Origin: Okapia johnstoni
Taxonomy: Eukaryota; Chordata; Mammalia; Artiodactyla; Giraffidae
Length of the DNA: 64,000 bases
Assembly (NCBI GenBank): GCA_024291935.2
Contig: CM044309.1
Coordinates: 30,280,001 to 30,344,000, forward strand
Reading direction: 5' to 3'
In this document: positions 11,403 through 23,545 of the stretch, piece by piece
Numbering within the stretch: the stretch's first letter is position 1
Layout: each line of letters opens with the position of its first letter
Notes under the pieces: generated by a model
Databases searched by the model: none
Told to the model about the DNA's origin: nothing
The model's input: only the letters and a program-made list of their open reading frames with translations
Position numbers and translations under genes: made by a program

Positions 11403-12540
11403 GACATAAAACTCATGCTACTTGGAAGGTAATTCTAGGAAGCATGAAGAGACAGGCTTCCAGGCTCCTGGTAATAAACTATACCTAGATCCAGGAGGGG
11501 GTTACACACCTGGATCACTTTGTAAAAACTCAATGAGTTGTAACCTAATGACTTACAAATCCTTTTCTGTGTGTATTACATTACTTTAAGAAATTCCCTT
11601 CTCCTCTCCTTTCCAAAAGCAAAGTAAATCCTCAAAATCTTAACATGCATAATCCCTACTGTTTGAGGCTGTGGGAAAATGACATGCATGTGTCTTAGCT
11701 GGTTTGAGAAGGGATCTCCCTGAATGAATTACTAACCCTGATTATGGAAGATGATCGCTAACATGCAGTATGATTAACATTAATTTATTGGTTTGCTTCT
11801 CTTTCTTTCCTTTTTCCAGTTGCGTATGCATGTTCTTGTTTGTGGTTAGTAAAGGCGTGGAAGGTCACTCTAATGCCTCTTCAAATGCTGATGACAAAAC
11901 ATGTGGGCACACATCTGACACAGGGTTCCCTAGGAGAGAGAGTTCACCTCTAAACCGATTTTGCCCTCCCCCACCATGGCTGTGATGACATTTTCTTTCC
12001 TAGAATGAGGTTCAATATGTGTTTGTAAAGTACTGGGAGATGCCCAGGTATGGGAGCTGTTGAAATGCCAAGAATTCATTTGAAAGAGATGTGGACTTTG
12101 GACCTAAAGTATTCTTCAGCCAAATAAGCCACCCAAATAGGTCACTTAGGGCCAAGTTTCTATCTGTATTTAGTCAAATCCCAATGATGCCTTCAACGTA
12201 CAAGGACTTCATTTCCCACGCGATTCTCCATTGACATATACAAGAACCACATTTATAATGAGAGCCCTGGCCCCTTCCCTGGTTATGGGATTTGTATCTG
12301 GAGGTGCAAGCCAGGGCATGTGTCTCTTTAGAAAGCTCCTCTGGTGACTGTCATGTGCCACTCTGGCGAGAACATTCTATGTGACTAGAGCCTAGAGGGG
12401 AGGCTGATATGGCAGGTGCTGGATATATCTCAGGCCCGGGGAGGGAGGTGGGGAGACAGTATTTAAGTAGCCACTATCTCCAAGTCTTCATATCTTTACT
12501 TTTTAATTTTGCCTCCTGGGTCTCCCCATGGATTTTTCTT
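11403..12540. other. non-genic stretch, no recognised repeat
   Basis: No gene or repeat is recognised. The longest frame has 71 residues and no family features. Confidence 0.45.
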
Positions 12541-12760
12541 TTTCCTTTTTAAACTTTTTACTTTATATCGGAGTAGAGCTGATTGTGTGATAGCTTCTGG
12601 TGAAGAGCGAAGGGACGCACCCATACATACACATGTATCTGCTCTGCTCCAAACTCCCTTCCCATCCAGGCTGCACATAACATTGAGCAGAGTTCCCTGT
12701 GCTATACAGTATAGGTCTTTGTCAGTTCTCCATTTTAAATGCAGCAGAGTGTAAATAGAT
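12541..12760 (-). mobile_element. artiodactyl L1 3' end
   Basis: The antisense of the common cetartiodactyl L1 3' terminus: the T-rich start, then acataacattgagcagagtt, cctgtgctatacagta and ccattttaaatgc. The same tail recurs at 25095, 31535 and 50300. Confidence 0.8.
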
Positions 12761-14200
12761 AGAAACGTTTCTAATAAGTAAAATAGATGGTAATTTAAAA
12801 TTTTTGGATCCAATGGGATCCAAAGCTCTCATTTTACATGAAGAAACTGAGGCTCAGAGACTGAGCTGGATAAGGACTTCATGCTTTAGGCTTTCAGTCC
12901 CAGATACTTGGGAAAAATCACATTCTTTTAAATTTATCTTTACCTAGATTCCCACCACCTTCCTACGTTCCTGCCCCCTACCCCAACTATCCGTCTTTCT
13001 GTCTCTGTCTCTCCCTCTCTCTCTTCCCAATCACAATGGATGATCTTATTTTTATTCTGTGCAGGTCACAGACCACCACCATACATACCCCACAAGGCAC
13101 ACACCGTGTACACTATTCCATGAGAACACATAGGATGAAAGACATGTTGGTAGCAGTATATTTACCTGGTAGCTTCAAAACCTTGAGAACTTGATGTTTT
13201 TTGCATGTACCTATGGCTCCTACTCAGTGGTATTCAGGTATTTAGAAAGGCATACAGAACTTTCTCATCAGAAGAAAAGCACAAAAGCAAAGGAAAACAT
13301 GGCCCAACTCCCAAACTCCATTATCTGTGCTGTTTCCTAAATAGAAAATAATTTAAACACAGAAACCTGGAGTGTTTCATTCAGGTGGAGATGTCCTTAA
13401 GCATAACTTCACTTTTCAAAGTCTAATTTAGCAAAGAAAATATAGGCAGAATTTGTGTTTCAAAAGGAGTCTATGACCAGAATATCTGGGCATAGGTTCT
13501 GAGAACCTTTACTGCCAGAAGCAGAAGGCTAAGAATATATATAGACTTTATAATACCCCATCCCCCATATATAGGCTTTATAATACCCCACCCCCCTCTT
13601 ACCATCCACCTCTAGAAGCCAGACCACCCAGAGGGCAGTGGGTTACAAAATGAAGAACTGAACACTTTGCCAGTTATTCTGGCGATGGTTTTTATGAGGT
13701 AGAAGTCCAGAACATGCTTTAAAATATAATCTACAATTCATTGCAGATGAACTGTAAAATGCAGAAACATTAATTTTTATAACAACCCTCATTATTTATG
13801 ACATTTCCCCTGTCCTCCATTAAAAGTATTTCTTTGTTAGATGTATAGAATGTTCACAGCTGCTAGATTATTTATAGGGGGGTTAATGAACAGTTATAAC
13901 AATTTAGCCATTAGAAAATTAAACCCATTTAAAAAAGGTAACTTGTTTCTGAGGTGTTTTTGCATTGAATTAAAACCAGAACAGGAGAATTAAATTTATT
14001 TACCAAAACCTAATTGCCAAGTGAAATTGATCTAAAAAGAGGGCTTTGAAATTTTATGTGAGTCAGGGTACAGAGCACAATATCCCAGATGGTGTTTTGA
14101 AAATGAAGAATATTTGCTGAAGGAATTTTCTTTGGAAGGTGAACAGAGACAGAAATGGGATAAAATGAGACCCAAGACTCATGAACTTATTGAAGTTGCT
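12761..14200. other. non-genic stretch with small repeats
   Basis: A MIR scrap lies at 12818-12852 (gaagaaactgaggctcagag) and a CT-rich tract at 12992-13028. A short tandem duplication near 13540 is listed separately. No gene is seen. Confidence 0.4.
13536..13596 (+). repeat. imperfect tandem duplication of about 30 bp
   Basis: Two adjacent units share the core ctttataataccccayccc with an atatata(g/gg) lead. They differ at a few bases. Confidence 0.85.
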
Positions 14201-14204
14201 CTGC

Positions 14205-14330
14205 TCATTCATTCATTCACTGAGCATATAAGAGACTGCTGGGAACCATGTACTGTGCTACATATCAGGGATACAAAGATGAGAAAATAGGGTCTCTGCT
14301 CTCAAGTGGTCCACAGTCCAAACAGGAGAT
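14205..14330 (-). mobile_element. L2 3' end
   Basis: The antisense of the L2 3' terminus: attcattcattcactgagc, then ggatacaaagatgagaaaa and ctctgctctcaagtgg. Old and diverged. Confidence 0.6.
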
Positions 14331-14954
14331 AAGCTGCTGGAAACAGCGCTACCTTTAGCCAGTGCTGCAAAGAAGCTGAGTAAAAAGCAGAGTGAACTGT
14401 CTCTGTCTGTGGAGTCTGAAAAGATCTGCCAGAGTTGGGGACACTTGACCTTAGCAGAGGTTGCCAAGTGACAGATGCTTACTTTGTTTGACTTACATAG
14501 AATGCACTAAACAAAGGGGGGGGAGGAAACCCATCAAGATGATGTGGTCACTGATGCTTCGATGTACTCAAACATACAGCAAAGAGAGAAAATGTAAAGA
14601 AAGCAAGCTTTGCAGACATAGCTGGGTTCAAAAACAATGCAAGTAAAAAAAAACAATGCAAGTATCTTCAAGAAGTAGAAATGGAATAGACACATGAACA
14701 GGCGGCAGGACTAGAATGAATATGCACTGTGCCCTCAACTGGCAGTGGTGCCAGGAATTTGGTTTCTTTAAGGGACTGAGTGTGCTCTATGTGAGGCAGG
14801 CATCCCTTCAATGCCAAAAAAAAAAAAAAAAGCTGGAAAAAATACTGTAGATTACTGGCTGGGTCAAGGTACTTATAAACAGCTTTGTGACTGGGAGCTG
14901 AATGAAACCATCCAAGGGCTTGGTAACTGTGTCTTTGTTCTTCTCAGTATCATT
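14331..14954. other. non-genic stretch, no recognised repeat
   Basis: No gene is found. A 12-base unit (aacaatgcaagt) is repeated across an A-run at 14632-14663, and there is an A-run at 14816-14831. Confidence 0.45.
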
Positions 14955-15430
14955 GTAGGGCCTGTGACTTGCACTGGGCTGAATAGACATTCCCCCAACC
15001 CTGCAAAACTCCATGGCCATCCAGAACCTCAGAATGTGATCTGACTTGGAAATGAGCTCTTTGCAGATATACTTAGTTAAGTATTGAGACACTAAACCAT
15101 CCTGGACTTAGGATGGTCCCTGAACCCAATGACTGAGATGTCCTTAGAGGATGAGCAGGACACACAGAGACACAATGGGGAGAAGGTCACATAAAGACAG
15201 AGGCAGAGACTGGAGTGACACCGCTACTGCAAGCCAAGGATGCCAATAACTGTCAGAAGCTGGGAGGAGGCAAGGAAGGATTCCATCCTAAAAGTCTTCA
15301 GAAGGAGCATGCACATGTTGACACCGTGATTTCAGGCTTTTGACCTCCAGAACTATGAGAGTACTAATTTCTATTGTTTGAAAGCACCAAGCTTATGGCA
15401 ATTTATTATGGTACCCTTAGAAAACTAACA
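14955..15430 (+). mobile_element. MaLR/MLT1-like solo LTR
   Basis: The text matches the pattern of old MLT1-type LTRs: cctcagaatgtgatctgac near the 5' side, cacagagacac in the middle, then tgacctccagaactatgag and ttctattgtttgaaagca before aactaacata at the 3' end. The subfamily is uncertain and no internal retroviral sequence is present. Confidence 0.5.
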
Positions 15431-15494
15431 TATACCCCAAATCTCCAAACCTTAAAAGACCTGTTTTGGAGTGGGGGTGGGTGGGTGTGTGGGG

Positions 15495-17209
15495 CATCAG
15501 TTCAGTTGCTCAGTCGTGTCTGACTCTTTGAGACCCCATGAATCGCAGCACACCAGGCCTCCCTGTCCATCACCATCTCCCAGAGTCCACCCAAACCCAT
15601 GTCCATCGAGTTGGTGATGCCATCCAACCATCTCATCCTCTGTCGTCCCCTTCTCTGTCTGCCCTCAATCTTTCCCAGCATCAGAGTCTTTTCAAATGAG
15701 TCGGCTCTTCGCATCAGGTGGCCAAAGTATTGGAGTTTCAGCTTCAACATCAGTCCTTCCAATGAACACCCAGGACTGATCTGCTTTAGGATGGACTGGT
15801 TGGATCTCCTTGCAGTCCAAGGGACTCTCAAGAGTCTTCTCCAACACCACGGTTCAAAAGCGTCAATTCTTCGGCACTCAGCTTTCTTTATAGTCCAACT
15901 CTCACACCCATACATGACCACTGGAAAAACCATAGCCTTGACTAGACAGACCTTTGTTGGCAAAGTAATGTCTCTGCTTTTAAATATGCTGTCTAGGTTG
16001 GTCATAACTTTCCTTCCAAGGAGTAAGCATCTTTTAATTTCATGGCTGCAATCACCATCTGCAGTGATTTTGGAGCCCCCAAAAATAAAGTCAGCCACTG
16101 TTTCCACTGTTTCTCCATCTATTTGCCATGAAATGATGGGACCGGATGCCATGATCTTAGTTTTCTGAATGTTAGCTTTAAGCCAACTTTTTCACTCTCC
16201 TCTCTCACTTTCATCAAAAGGTTTTTTAGTTCTTCTTCACTTTCTGCTATAAGGGTGGTGTCATCTGCATTTCTGAGGTTATTGATATTTCTCCCAGCAA
16301 TCTTGATTCCAGCTTGTGTTTCTTCCAGCCCAGTGTTTCTCATGATGTACTCTGCATATAAGTTAAATAAGCAAGGTGACAATATACAGCCTTGACGTAC
16401 TCCTTTTCCTATTTGGAACCAGTCTGTTGTTCCATGTCCAGTTCTAACTGTTGCTTCCTGACCTGCATACAGGTTTCTCAAGAGGCAGGTCAGGTGGTCT
16501 GGTATGCCCATCTCTTTCAGAATTTTCCACAGTTTATTGTGATACACTCAGTTAAAGGCTTTGGCATAATCAATAAAGCAGAGGTAGATGGTTTTCTGGA
16601 ACTCTCTTGCTTTTTCAATGATCCAGCGGATGTTGGCAATTTTATCTCTGGTTCCTCTGCCTTTTCTAAAACCAGCTTGAACATCTGGAAGTTCATGGTT
16701 CACGTATTGCTGAAGCCTGGCTTGGAGAATTTTGAGCATTACTTTACTAGTATGTGAGATGAGTGCAATTGTGCTGTAGCCTGAGCATTCTTTGGCATTG
16801 CCTTTCTTTGGGATTGGAATGAAAACTGACCTATTCTAGTCCTGTGGCCACTGCTGAGTTTTCCAAATTTGCTGGCATATTGAGTGCAGCAGTTTCACAG
16901 TGTCATCTTTTAGGATTTGAAATAGCTCAACTGGAATTCCATCACCACCACTAGCTTTGTTCATAGTGATGCTTCCTAAAGCGCACTTGACTTCACATTC
17001 CAGGATGTCTGGCTCTAGGTGAGTGATCACACCATCGTGATTATCTGGGTCATGACGATCTTTTTTGTACAGTTCTTCTGTGTGTTCTTAATTATACCTC
17101 TTCTTAATATCTTCTGCTTCTGTTAGGTCCCTACCATTTTTTATTGAGCCAATCTTTGCATGAAATGTTTCCTTGGTACCTCTAATTTTCCTGAAGAGAT
17201 CTCTAGTCT
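15495..17209 (-). mobile_element. BovB LINE (RTE), 5'-truncated, 1.7 kb
   Basis: The longest minus-strand BovB in the window. The plus strand begins with the pentamer tail (tcagttcagttg) and carries reverse-transcriptase coding sequence on the minus strand up to about 17209, where homology stops within the upstream linker. The endonuclease region is missing. It forms an inverted pair with the copy at 26283-28060. Confidence 0.96.
15502..17209 (-). pseudogene. BovB ORF2 reverse-transcriptase remnant
   Basis: In family terms this is the RT part of the BovB ORF2 protein, which copies element and SINE RNA at the target site. Seen in minus-strand order: the finger segment KASGGDGIPVELF, then DVQAGFRKGRGTRDKIANIR, motif A CFIDYAKAF, motif B GVRQGCILSPCLFNLYAEY, motif C as NADD, and a long C-terminal frame of 216 residues (MASGPIIS to RLSN). 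Damage includes a stop at 16548-16550 just after motif A, Asn in place of the usual Tyr in YADD (codon 16269-16271), and a one-base loss near 16173 that separates the last two frames. The endonuclease domain is absent. The protein cannot be functional. The 216-residue frame is a recognised BovB tail, not a host gene. Confidence 0.95.
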
Positions 17210-18294
17210 TTGTTGAAGCAATATAGAGGGAGACACACAGGGACTTGGGGAGAGATGAGAGCAGGCAGCAAGACCAGGGGGATCCAGACAGAAGGTGAGC
17301 GAAAGCATGTTCACAGGCAGATGTGAGAGAACCGAAGTCAGTTCCAAACCCCCAGCCAAAAGGCTTCCTTTCAAAATGAGCCTGCAAGCCCAAATGCATA
17401 AACACATAAAGAAAACTAGCTTTAAGAAACAAAATCAACATACAGACATGAATGTACTAGAGATACAATGATTTCTAGAGCATATCTGACAAAGACATAT
17501 TTTCCACATTTTACACCATAAATTTTATGATAGTTTATGTTGATCTGGACTTTAAAATAATTATGTTTAGGATGTTGCAAGAGATAAACTAAGGTTTTAT
17601 AGCCACACAAAGGAAAAGAAATGATGAAACGAGCTTCCATTTCAAGCTGCTTGAACATGTTGTTCTATTTAAAGTGTCTGACTCAGACCCAGGGAGTGTT
17701 AGTCTGACTCTGGTGTTACAAATGCGGTTGGCATTTCTTGAAATTAGCACTAGCTTTAGATTTAAGAGTTGGGCAAGTGAGGTAAGGGTGGGTAGTGATG
17801 AGGGAAACTGGCAAAAACTACCGTGACCCAGTGGTCTAGCCCTGGGCTACAGCACATATTCACATTTCATGTAAAGATTGCTAGCCAGCCCATAATTACT
17901 GTGGGCCTTGACCCCTGACAGTCTAGATCAGGCTTGTAGAAATTCTGACCAGTTTTGCTATAATGCAAGTCCTATGCCTTGTCAACCCTGAAAAACGATG
18001 GAAGTGTGTAAGTGTATATGCTGTAAACTTAAAATGAAGAGCAAGTACCTTATCTCCTTCAGAATACCTGGCTTTGCACCTGAATCTAGGTATTTGTGGC
18101 CTGAATAATGAAACTGATTATGATGTATTATATTAATCCAAATTCTTTGGTTATATCTATATGATACTGTACTGTTAAAATAGAAAATAGAAGAAAAAGT
18201 CACCATATTTCACAAAAGAGCCTAGTGGTTATTACAAAAAGGGGATGTTAGTTGTGTGCTCTATGCCAGGAATTTTTCTAAGTGGCTTAAAATC
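17210..18294. other. non-genic stretch, no recognised repeat
   Basis: No gene or repeat is recognised. The 117- and 88-residue minus-strand frames run out of BovB into this stretch and lack family features. Confidence 0.45.
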
Positions 18295-18470
18295 TAGAAC
18301 GGACATTGGAGTCAGACGACGTGGGCTCAACTATTGACTCCCGCACAATGTTTGTGTGAACCTTGGATAAATTATTTAACCTCTCCAGGCTTCATTTATT
18401 TCTTATAAAGTGGAGATGATAAATGGGTACATTGTAAGACTTGTATGTGATAATATATACTGTTTATCTC
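18295..18470 (+). mobile_element. MIR SINE
   Basis: A sense MIR with the expected order: ggagtcagacgacgtgggc, then gtgaaccttggataaatta, then tttaacctctccaggcttca, and an end in ataaagtggagatgataaa. Confidence 0.75.
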
Positions 18471-18824
18471 TACCTTTCAATTACATGAGCTAATAAATTT
18501 CTTTTACTGTTTGTGCTGAGTGGAGTTTTTCTTTTAACTGCAGCTGAAAGCATCCTGATCCAAGTACTATTATTACAACATGCTGAATAACTGACTCATT
18601 CTAAAATGATGATACTTATTGGCAAAATATTACTTCAGGTTAATATTACTGGCAAAATATTCAAGTGACTAATTTTTACTTTTTCATGTGAGCATTTAAT
18701 ATCATATTTCTGAAATAATAAATTCAGCTTTAGTCACGTTGATTGGGAGTTGAAGAAGAAAGAAAAATCAAGCTGTAAAGGTCAGATTCATTCAGACAAC
18801 CTCGATGGCCGTGGAAACAATAAT

Positions 18825-18985
18825 ATCATATCAGCCACTATTTATCAGTCACCTACTTTATTTCAAGAACTGTTTCTTAAATTTAATATGAGGAAAAAGA
18901 AGCTTAGAGAATGGTTTTAAGGCCTGATACCCAAAATAGTACCCAGCACAAGCCAAGCTCTCAATAAATCATTCCTGCATGTTAA
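18825..18985. mobile_element. MIR/L2 remnants
   Basis: The text tttatcagtcacctacttta resembles antisense MIR, and cccagcacaagccaagctctc with caataaatcatt resembles a sense L2 or MIR end. Too decayed to separate. Confidence 0.35.
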
Positions 18986-18991
18986 TTAACT

Positions 18992-19210
18992 GCTCTTTGT
19001 TGTTACTGCTTATTCACTAAGTTGTGTCTGACTCTTTTGTGACCCCATGGACAGTAGCCCACCAGGCTCCTCCATCCATGGGATTTCCCAGGCAAGAATA
19101 CTGTAGTGGGTTGCCATTTCCTTTTCCAAGAGATCTTCCTGACCCAGGGATTGAACCTGCATCTCTTGTATTGGCAGATGGATCCTTTACCGCTGAGCCA
19201 CCAGGGAAAC
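18992..19210 (-). mobile_element. Bov-tA SINE
   Basis: A full-length-looking antisense Bov-tA. The flanks share aattaact (18984-18991 and 19211-19218), a probable target duplication. Confidence 0.92.
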
Positions 19211-19218
19211 AATTAACT

Positions 19219-20265
19219 CTCCTAACACATACAAAGCCAGGGTGCAGACCTCTGTCTTCTTCCCTTCAAACTCTTTGTTCCTGTTACTGTACCACATTCC
19301 CTCTATGCATGAACAGTTCCACCCTTATTAGTAAGTGTGTTCACAGGTCTAATTGACTGGATTGGTGTCTAAGGCAAGTAGCTATCAATGGAGAAAGTCT
19401 AGCTTCATCAGGGTCAATTCCTAATTTGAACGCATTTATTATCTTTTCAGAAGGTAGACTTCTGAGATCACTGCCAAGAGCAAGAAAAGATATATAAACT
19501 GCAGGTTGCTAAGCTCAAGTAGTTTGTAGCCCCCCAAGGAATTCTTTCTGTTACAAATTACATGCCTTAAATTGACATTTTAAACCTTGCTCAAGGACTT
19601 TAAAAAGAGCTGAAATACTTGTATTCCAGACTGAAGAGTGGTTATTCTAAATAAAGTTTTGAAATTCTTATCCAACTTTGAAATGAGTATAAAAATATAC
19701 TTCTTTCAATTTTTCTTAAAATAAAAATCTAGAATAAAAATATTCAATTTATAATGTTTCAGTAATGTTGGAATTGATAGAGTCTATTTTTAAGCATCCA
19801 TTAATTTTGAGATCACAATATTTTGAAATATTTTATCATGCTCAGATTAATCAATGTGGAACTCATATAGTAAATTATGGTCAAAATGTTCTGCATCTAC
19901 AAGAGCGGTTATTTTCATCAAGAAAAAAGAGAGAGAAATGAGATGTATGAGATCTTGTTGCATTTTATAGCCTTTGATGCTGCAGTGTTTGCTGCACAGT
20001 GTAAAATTCAAGGTCCAAGTTGTCCACAGTAAATGAAGAACCCAGGTCCTGAGAGACCACAGTGGTTAATATGGTCTTTAAAACTTGCCATTGGGACCTA
20101 GCCTATGTGGTTAATCAATAAACAGCCTGGTATCGTCAGCATGGATGTAATAAGAGCTACTATTTGTGACTTGCTCCCTAAGTGGTAGGTGAAGTGAGAA
20201 AGGTAGGATAATGAATGGAACGTGCCTAGTTGCTGAAGCTTGAAGATAAGCTTGTTAAATGGGCT
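19219..20265. other. non-genic AT-rich stretch
   Basis: No gene or repeat is recognised. It is AT-rich, especially at 19640-19860. Confidence 0.45.
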
Positions 20266-20416
20266 ACCTTAAGTTATTTAACCATTCAGTTTCCTCAGTG
20301 GAGAACAGTGCTGATCACACTGTAGGTTGTGGTGAGGATTAGAAATACTATATTGCATATGAGGCTTTGTGTATGGTAAGGTGTCAATACATGTCATCAT
20401 TGTTTTCATTATTAGA
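20266..20416 (+). mobile_element. MIR SINE, 3' half
   Basis: Sense MIR text: ttaaccattcagtttcctcag, then ggttgtggtgaggattag and tggtaaggtgtcaatacatg. A second MIR-like scrap in antisense follows at 20430-20510 (agagccaggattcaaac). Confidence 0.6.
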
Positions 20417-20510
20417 TTTGAAAGGCAAACTTACTTGCTGAGTGTCACTCTGCTAGGAGTGGAAGAGCCAGGATTCAAACTCTGCTATAAAGTCTACTAA
20501 GATATCCTTT

Positions 20511-21705
20511 GCATTCAGATGATTTTCTTACATATAACAGAAAACTGGCATGGTGGGATTTGGCGCAGGGCGAACCTATTCCAGGGTGTGGACATTCAGG
20601 GTTTCATGGAAGGGATGATCTTTGATCTGGGTTTTAAAGTGTGAGTAGGATTTTGATAAATGAAATGAATCAGCACTTTATCCTCAGGCTCTATAGAATT
20701 TCAGTAGCATACAGAGTAATGACAAATGGGTTTCCCTACTAATTTATTTACAATTATTCATTGACAGAGTGCTGGTATTGATTAGTGGACCAGAAGGAAA
20801 TTTTTCTGGCATCTCTGCCTTTGCTTACTCTTCTGTACAAGTATTTTTTCCTTTTTGTTAATCTTTGATCCTTAGATGAATGTCTCCATTAAAGTCAAAA
20901 TTTCAGATGCTGTATGTCAAAATAGTCACTTTATCCAATATGACTTTTCACAGATGTGTTGGAAGAGACAACCATATATTCTGTTTAGGTCAAAGACATG
21001 GTGGGAGATACTGATAATTAAACGTGGCGTGTGTGATTTGAGCTCCAGCCAAACTCAGCAGCATCTCATTGTCAAACCTCTGTTTACACACCTCCCACCC
21101 TGGGTTTACACAGCTGTATCCAGTCCAGTGGTATATTCAAGGTAACAATAGCCCTTTAAATTGCCTTTTCAATCTGTACACATACTCCTTTTGGTTCTTC
21201 AAGAGATTTCCTTGTGAAATTCCCATCACAGCTAAAGGATATGCTATTTAAAATGTCACAAAGGTATTGTAGGATAAAACTAACTAGACAAGGAGCTGAG
21301 AGATACACTCTGAATGTATCTTTTTCAGTTCTTGTCAAAATAGTTGTCATAAATTCCTGTCTTTGAAGAAAATTCTGGGAAATACATACTTAAGCTGAGC
21401 ACATATGAGTTGGTAGAAAGTAATTCCTCTTGGGATCTTTGATTTCTCTGACATGAGTCATCAAATGTATCAATACAAGAGCCTTTGACAGCATCCACAA
21501 ACGTCCCCATCTCAGTGGACAGAAACTCTTTTTTTTTTTTTTTAATTATCAGGTTTTTTTGGTCACCTTTACATTTCTATATATACGTAACACAATTTTT
21601 TAACTAAACAATTTGAATATGAATTTCAGGTATCATGCTACTTTACTCTTGGATTGAATGATTTATACAAAATTGCATGTATTACATTACATTATATATA
21701 TATAT
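20511..21705. other. non-genic stretch
   Basis: No gene is found. A T-run lies at 21529-21543, and a short TA run at 21691-21705 borders the next SINE. Confidence 0.45.
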
Positions 21706-21922
21706 GGGCTTCCCAGGTAGTACTAGTAGTAAAGAACTTGTCTGCCAGTGCAGGAGATGTAAGAAACCCGGGTTCGATCCCTGGGTCGGAAAGACCCCTG
21801 GAGGAGGGCAAGGCAACGCACTCCAGTATTCTTGCCTGGAGAATCCCATAGACAGAGGAGCCTGGCAGACTACAGTCCTTAGGGTTGCAAAGAGTCGGAC
21901 ACAACTGAAGTGACTTAGCACT
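21706..21922 (+). mobile_element. Bov-tA SINE, sense
   Basis: One of only four sense copies. The tRNA-like head (gggcttcccaggtagtac, then aacccgggttcgatccctgg as B-box-like text) is followed by the BovA tail ending gagtcggacacaactgaag. It inserted at a TA-rich target, and similar TA text lies on both sides. Confidence 0.95.
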
Positions 21923-22456
21923 CATATATATTACACATACATCTGCATGTGAACTCATGCCATCGACATATATACGCTACCCATGTGTAAAACAGATAGC
22001 TGATGAGAAGTTGCTAGACAACACAGGGAGCCCAGCCTGGTGCTCAGTGAAACTCCTTCTTTACTATGGGAAATTGGTGCCAGAAAAGGAGCTCTAGAAT
22101 AAAATCCACTTATTGATGGTGAATAATCAATCATTCAATCATCAAAAGGTTTGACTGAAACGCTATCTTTAAACAGAGATAAAAAATTATGCTTTCTCTT
22201 ACATTTAATACAGTGAAAGTTATGTTTTTTCATGGCTCTTCTGAATTTATACTAAGTTGAGTGAATTTTGTCTAAATCCAATGATATAAGTAAAACCTAT
22301 TATACTTGGAGAACTAAGCTCGTTGTGCCTTACCTGGGAGTTCCTTTTCTACTTCAAACACTTAAGTGTTGTTGGTGTTTTAGGGAGAGGCACTGTGGAT
22401 AATGTAGCAGTAGATAGTCCCAAAGAAAATGCTGTTTTATTTGGGAATGAATCTGT
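21923..22456. other. non-genic stretch, no recognised repeat
   Basis: Nothing is recognised beyond AT-rich sequence. Confidence 0.45.
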
Positions 22457-22468
22457 AGCCTCATATAG

Positions 22469-22690
22469 TTTGTGTGCTAAATTGCTTCAGTCATGCCCGA
22501 CTCTTTGTGACCCTATGGACTGTAGTCTGCCAGGCTCCTCTGTCCATGGGATTCTCCAGGCAAGAATACTGGAGTGGGCTGCCAGGCCCTTCTCCAGGGG
22601 ATCTTCCCAACCCAGTGATTGAACCCGTGTCTCTTACATCATCTGCACTGGCAGGCAGGTTCTTTACCACTAGCACCACCTGGGAAGCCC
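22469..22690 (-). mobile_element. Bov-tA SINE with target-site duplication
   Basis: An antisense Bov-tA flanked by agcctcatatag (22457-22468) and agcctcctatag (22691-22702), a 12-base target duplication with one mismatch. Confidence 0.95.
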
Positions 22691-22702
22691 AGCCTCCTAT
22701 AG

Positions 22703-23159
22703 AGAACTTCATATATCAGATACTTTCAGGGGACTCCCCTCTCCAAGTATCTTCACAGTCCTTTTCTGAGCATCCTAATTCTGAGTGTGGGCTGAGGAAG
22801 TATCAGGCTGATGCACCAAATGGCAAAGAATCTATAAACCAGACTGGACTTTCTCTGGCACCAGAGAATTTCATGAGTTTACAGATGTTCCTGGCCTTGA
22901 TGCACAGGAGGTGACTTCTTGGGAACTATTAGCCTGTTTGTTGGGAAGGAGCTTTTATCACCAGGGTCCCTTCAGCTTCACGTCATGCTTTGCGTAGTCT
23001 GTGTTACCTTAGGCCCGAGAGCCTAGTACAGTGATGCTCATGAGGCTAAGTAATTGTGTTTTGGTTCGTAATTCCTCTTAATTCTTCACTTTTCTACCAT
23101 GATTACATGATCTTCTCCCCCAATAAGTCCAATGTTTTGAGAAGATGCTGTTACGTTAG
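22703..23159. other. non-genic stretch, no recognised repeat
   Basis: No gene or repeat is recognised. The 146-residue frame at 22474-22914 starts inside the SINE and is not supported. Confidence 0.45.
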
Positions 23160-23545
23160 GCAGGCCCACACCTGGAACCCATGTCTGATACTTTCTAGGT
23201 ATGTGATATTGGACAACCTATCTACTTTTCTAAAATTCCGTTTCCTCACCAATAAAAGAGGGATAGTTAAAGTTGCCCAGAGGTGTCTGAGTCTTTGCGA
23301 TCCCAAGGACTATACAGTCCACGGAATTCTCCAGGCCAGAATGTTGGAGTGGGTTGCCATTCCCTCCTCCAGGGGATCTTTCCAACCTAGGAATCGAACC
23401 GGGGTCTCCTGTATTGTAGGTGGATTCTTTACCACCTGAGCTACCAGGGAAGCCCAAAAGGGGGATAACACATGGATAATTTAGGATTAGCTAAGGATCA
23501 AATAAACTCATGTATGCAAAGTATCATGAATAATAATTGCTCTAC
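23160..23545 (+). mobile_element. MIR SINE split by a Bov-tA
   Basis: The left half (tgatattggacaacctatc, tttcctcaccaataaaag) and the right half (ggggataacacatggataat, gatcaaataaactcatgt) read as one sense MIR once the inserted SINE is removed. Confidence 0.65.
23266..23455 (-). mobile_element. Bov-tA SINE with target-site duplication
   Basis: An antisense Bov-tA inserted into MIR. The flanks aaaagagggata (23254-23265) and aaaagggggata (23456-23467) differ at one base. Confidence 0.94.

Noticed and set aside
15502..16152. A 216-residue minus-strand open frame as a possible host gene
   Set aside because: It is the C-terminal end of BovB ORF2; the same residues recur in the plus-strand copy at 27444-28049.
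21706..21790. tRNA genes in the heads of Bov-tA copies
   Set aside because: The box-like text is the degenerate tRNA-derived SINE head; there is no foldable, intact tRNA and the BovB-like tail follows directly.
22474..22914. A 146-residue plus-strand frame
   Set aside because: Its first half is antisense Bov-tA and the rest shows no recognisable protein features.
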